Origin: Fidelibacterota bacterium
Lineage (GTDB): Bacteria > Fidelibacterota > Marinisomatia > SCGC-AAA003-L08 > TS1B11
DNA: 5,387 bases
NCBI GenBank assembly: GCA_022564085.1
Contig: JADFMC010000157.1
Location: 1 to 5,387 of the forward strand
Direction of reading: 5' to 3'
The notes beneath the pieces are model-generated. The model saw nothing but the letters and a program-made list of their open reading frames with translations, had not been told where the DNA came from and made no database searches. Position 1 is the stretch's first letter. Each line of letters opens with the position of its first letter. The position numbers and the translations under genes were made by a program. Below are positions 4,098 to 5,387 of this stretch, in pieces.

Positions 4098-5387
4098 TTG
4101 ACCGCCGAGATTCGCAGCCGGCTGGAGCAGTTCCCGGCCGCCCTGGCGGAGCGGCAGGCGCTCAACGCCGTAATTGCTGACATATCCCAACTGGCCTTGG
4201 CAGGCTTGGATCAGGCCGGGCGCGGTCCCCTGGAGGGCCGTCTCATGGCTGTCAAGGACAACCTGAACTTAGTAGGCACTGCCACCACCTGCGCCTCCCG
4301 CATTCTGGCAGGATACATCTCGCCCTATACCGCCACCCCGGTGCAGCGGCTGCTGGACGCCGGGGCCTCCATCGCCGCCAAGACCAACTTAGATGAGTTC
4401 GCCATGGGTTCTTCCACGGAGCATTCCTGCTTCGGTCCCACCCGCAACCCCCACGATCCCGAGCTGGTGCCCGGTGGTAGCAGCGGCGGTTCGGCGGTGG
4501 TGGTGGCCACCGGACTGGTGGACATGGCCCTGGGCAGCGACACCGGCGGTTCGGTGCGACAGCCGGCGGCCTTTTGCGGCGTCTACGGACTCAAGCCTAC
4601 CTACGGCCGGGTCTCGCGCTACGGATTGGTGGCCTTCGCCTCCTCGTTCGACCAGGTGGGGGTGTTTGCCACGACCACCGAGGACACCGCCCGGGTGTTC
4701 GAAGTGATAGCCGGGCACGATCCGTTAGACAGCACATCCGCCCCGGAGCCGGTGACGACCTTTGCCTACGATGCTGAGCGGGCCGGCCAATTGACGGTGG
4801 GTATTGCCCCGGAATACGGGGAAGGGGTGGAACCGGAAATTCAGGACCGGCTGGACAGCCTGATAACCTTCCTGGAAGGGGCCGGGCTGAGGGTCAAAGA
4901 AGTCTCGTTGCCGCACACGGAATACGGCATAGCGGCCTACTACGTCCTCACTACCGCCGAGGCTTCCTCCAACCTGGCGCGCTTCGACGGTGTGCGCTAC
5001 GGGTTGCGGCAGCACAAGGAGGATGACCTGGAGGCGTTGTACAGCGATACCCGCAGCGCAGGTTTCGGTCCGGAGGTGCAACGCCGGATCATGCTGGGGA
5101 CCTATGTGCTTTCGGCCGGCTACATGGATAAATACTATACCCGGGCGCAACGGGTGCGCCGCCTGATCAAGGAGGACTTCAGCCACATCTTCGGGGAGGT
5201 GGACCTGCTGTTGACCCCCACGGCCCCCACATTCCCCTTTCCCATCGGCGGCCGGGTGGAAGACCCGTTGGCCATGTACCTGGGGGACGTGTTTACCGTC
5301 CCCATGAGCCTGGCCGGTGTGCCGGCTATGAGCATCCCCGTGGGCAGTTCGGGCAACGGGCTGCCGGTGGGGTTGCAACTGAGCGCC
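4098..5387 (+). CDS. gatA: Aspartyl/glutamyl-tRNA amidotransferase subunit A, 3' end outside window
   Basis: GatA is the amidase of GatCAB, which releases ammonia from glutamine to turn Glu-tRNA(Gln) or Asp-tRNA(Asn) into the amidated form. The 430 residues present carry the Ser-cisSer-Lys triad: Lys53 in MAVKDN, Ser128 in PGGSSGGS (125-132) and Ser152 in SDTGGSVRQPAAF (147-159). GatA-specific stretches are present: KTNLDEFAMGSSTEHS (95-110), GLKPTYGRVSRYGLVAFASS (164-183) and EASSNLARFDGVRYG (288-302). Arg330 and Asp397 probably correspond to the glutamine-binding residues R358 and D425 of the S. aureus enzyme. The frame is open to the last base; roughly 50 C-terminal residues are missing. 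The start is uncertain: no ATG precedes the conserved part, and TTG at 4098 is the best candidate, with only AAGG (4081-4084) rather far upstream. With it, the triad sits 26 residues earlier than in S. aureus GatA (K79, S154, S178), so the N terminus is short. gatB and gatC are not adjacent here. Confidence 0.94.
   Translation, partial: MTAEIRSRLEQFPAALAERQALNAVIADISQLALAGLDQAGRGPLEGRLMAVKDNLNLVGTATTCASRILAGYISPYTATPVQRLLDAGASIAAKTNLDEFAMGSSTEHSCFGPTRNPHDPELVPGGSSGGSAVVVATGLVDMALGSDTGGSVRQPAAFCGVYGLKPTYGRVSRYGLVAFASSFDQVGVFATTTEDTARVFEVIAGHDPLDSTSAPEPVTTFAYDAERAGQLTVGIAPEYGEGVEPEIQDRLDSLITFLEGAGLRVKEVSLPHTEYGIAAYYVLTTAEASSNLARFDGVRYGLRQHKEDDLEALYSDTRSAGFGPEVQRRIMLGTYVLSAGYMDKYYTRAQRVRRLIKEDFSHIFGEVDLLLTPTAPTFPFPIGGRVEDPLAMYLGDVFTVPMSLAGVPAMSIPVGSSGNGLPVGLQLSA

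Noticed and set aside
4725..5378. Long open frame (217 codons) on the - strand inside gatA
   Set aside because: It lies wholly antisense to a clearly conserved GatA core, has a repetitive composition typical of GC-rich shadow frames (many His, Gln, Arg, Gly) and no recognisable domain.
1..5387. A novel defence, mobile or biosynthetic system
   Set aside because: All genes but one belong to well-known housekeeping families with intact motifs, on one strand with uniform GC-rich codon use. No CRISPR array, transposase, phage gene or toxin-antitoxin pair is visible.

Overview
This is a GC-rich, tightly packed bacterial chromosome segment in which every gene lies on the + strand. All of the recognisable genes are core metabolism or housekeeping: the 3' end of purB, then purC, psd, pssA, purS, purQ, a small DUF4321-type membrane protein, tatA, and the 5' part of gatA. 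The separate purS plus purQ genes imply a small-subunit FGAM synthetase (PurLSQ), as in most bacteria outside the enterobacteria. The short phosphatidylserine decarboxylase with an FGS cleavage site, the DUF4321 protein and frequent TTG starts suggest an environmental, poorly cultured lineage, perhaps in or near the FCB superphylum. That placement is an inference of low confidence; a marker-gene tree would be needed.

Layout: positions 1-330 encode the C-terminal end of adenylosuccinate lyase. Positions 331-494 are the only sizeable gap (164 bases). It is dominated by a 73-base, three-armed inverted repeat (362-434) resembling an intergenic mobile or structural repeat, followed by a strong ribosome binding site for purC. 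From purC (495) to the DUF4321 gene (ends 3815) six genes form one unbroken unit: the stop of each gene lies one base before, or overlaps, the start of the next (+1, -4, -4, -1, -1 bases). After a 48-base gap with a fresh strong ribosome binding site comes tatA (3864-4082). gatA then starts, probably at a TTG, 15 bases after the tatA stop and in the same reading frame, and runs off the window.

How the genes work together: PurB, PurC, PurS and PurQ belong to de novo IMP/AMP synthesis. PssA makes phosphatidylserine from CDP-diacylglycerol and serine, and Psd decarboxylates it to phosphatidylethanolamine. The phospholipid pair sits inside the purine cluster and is translationally coupled to it, so membrane lipid and nucleotide synthesis probably share a transcript. 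TatA (twin-arginine export) and GatA (Glu/Asp-tRNA amidotransferase A subunit) are housekeeping genes whose usual partners (tatC, gatB, gatC) are not in the window.

I see no defence system, CRISPR, phage or transposase gene, tRNA or rRNA. The points most worth a second look are the three-armed repeat upstream of purC, the short N terminus of GatA in frame behind tatA, and the uncharacterised DUF4321 gene coupled to purQ.
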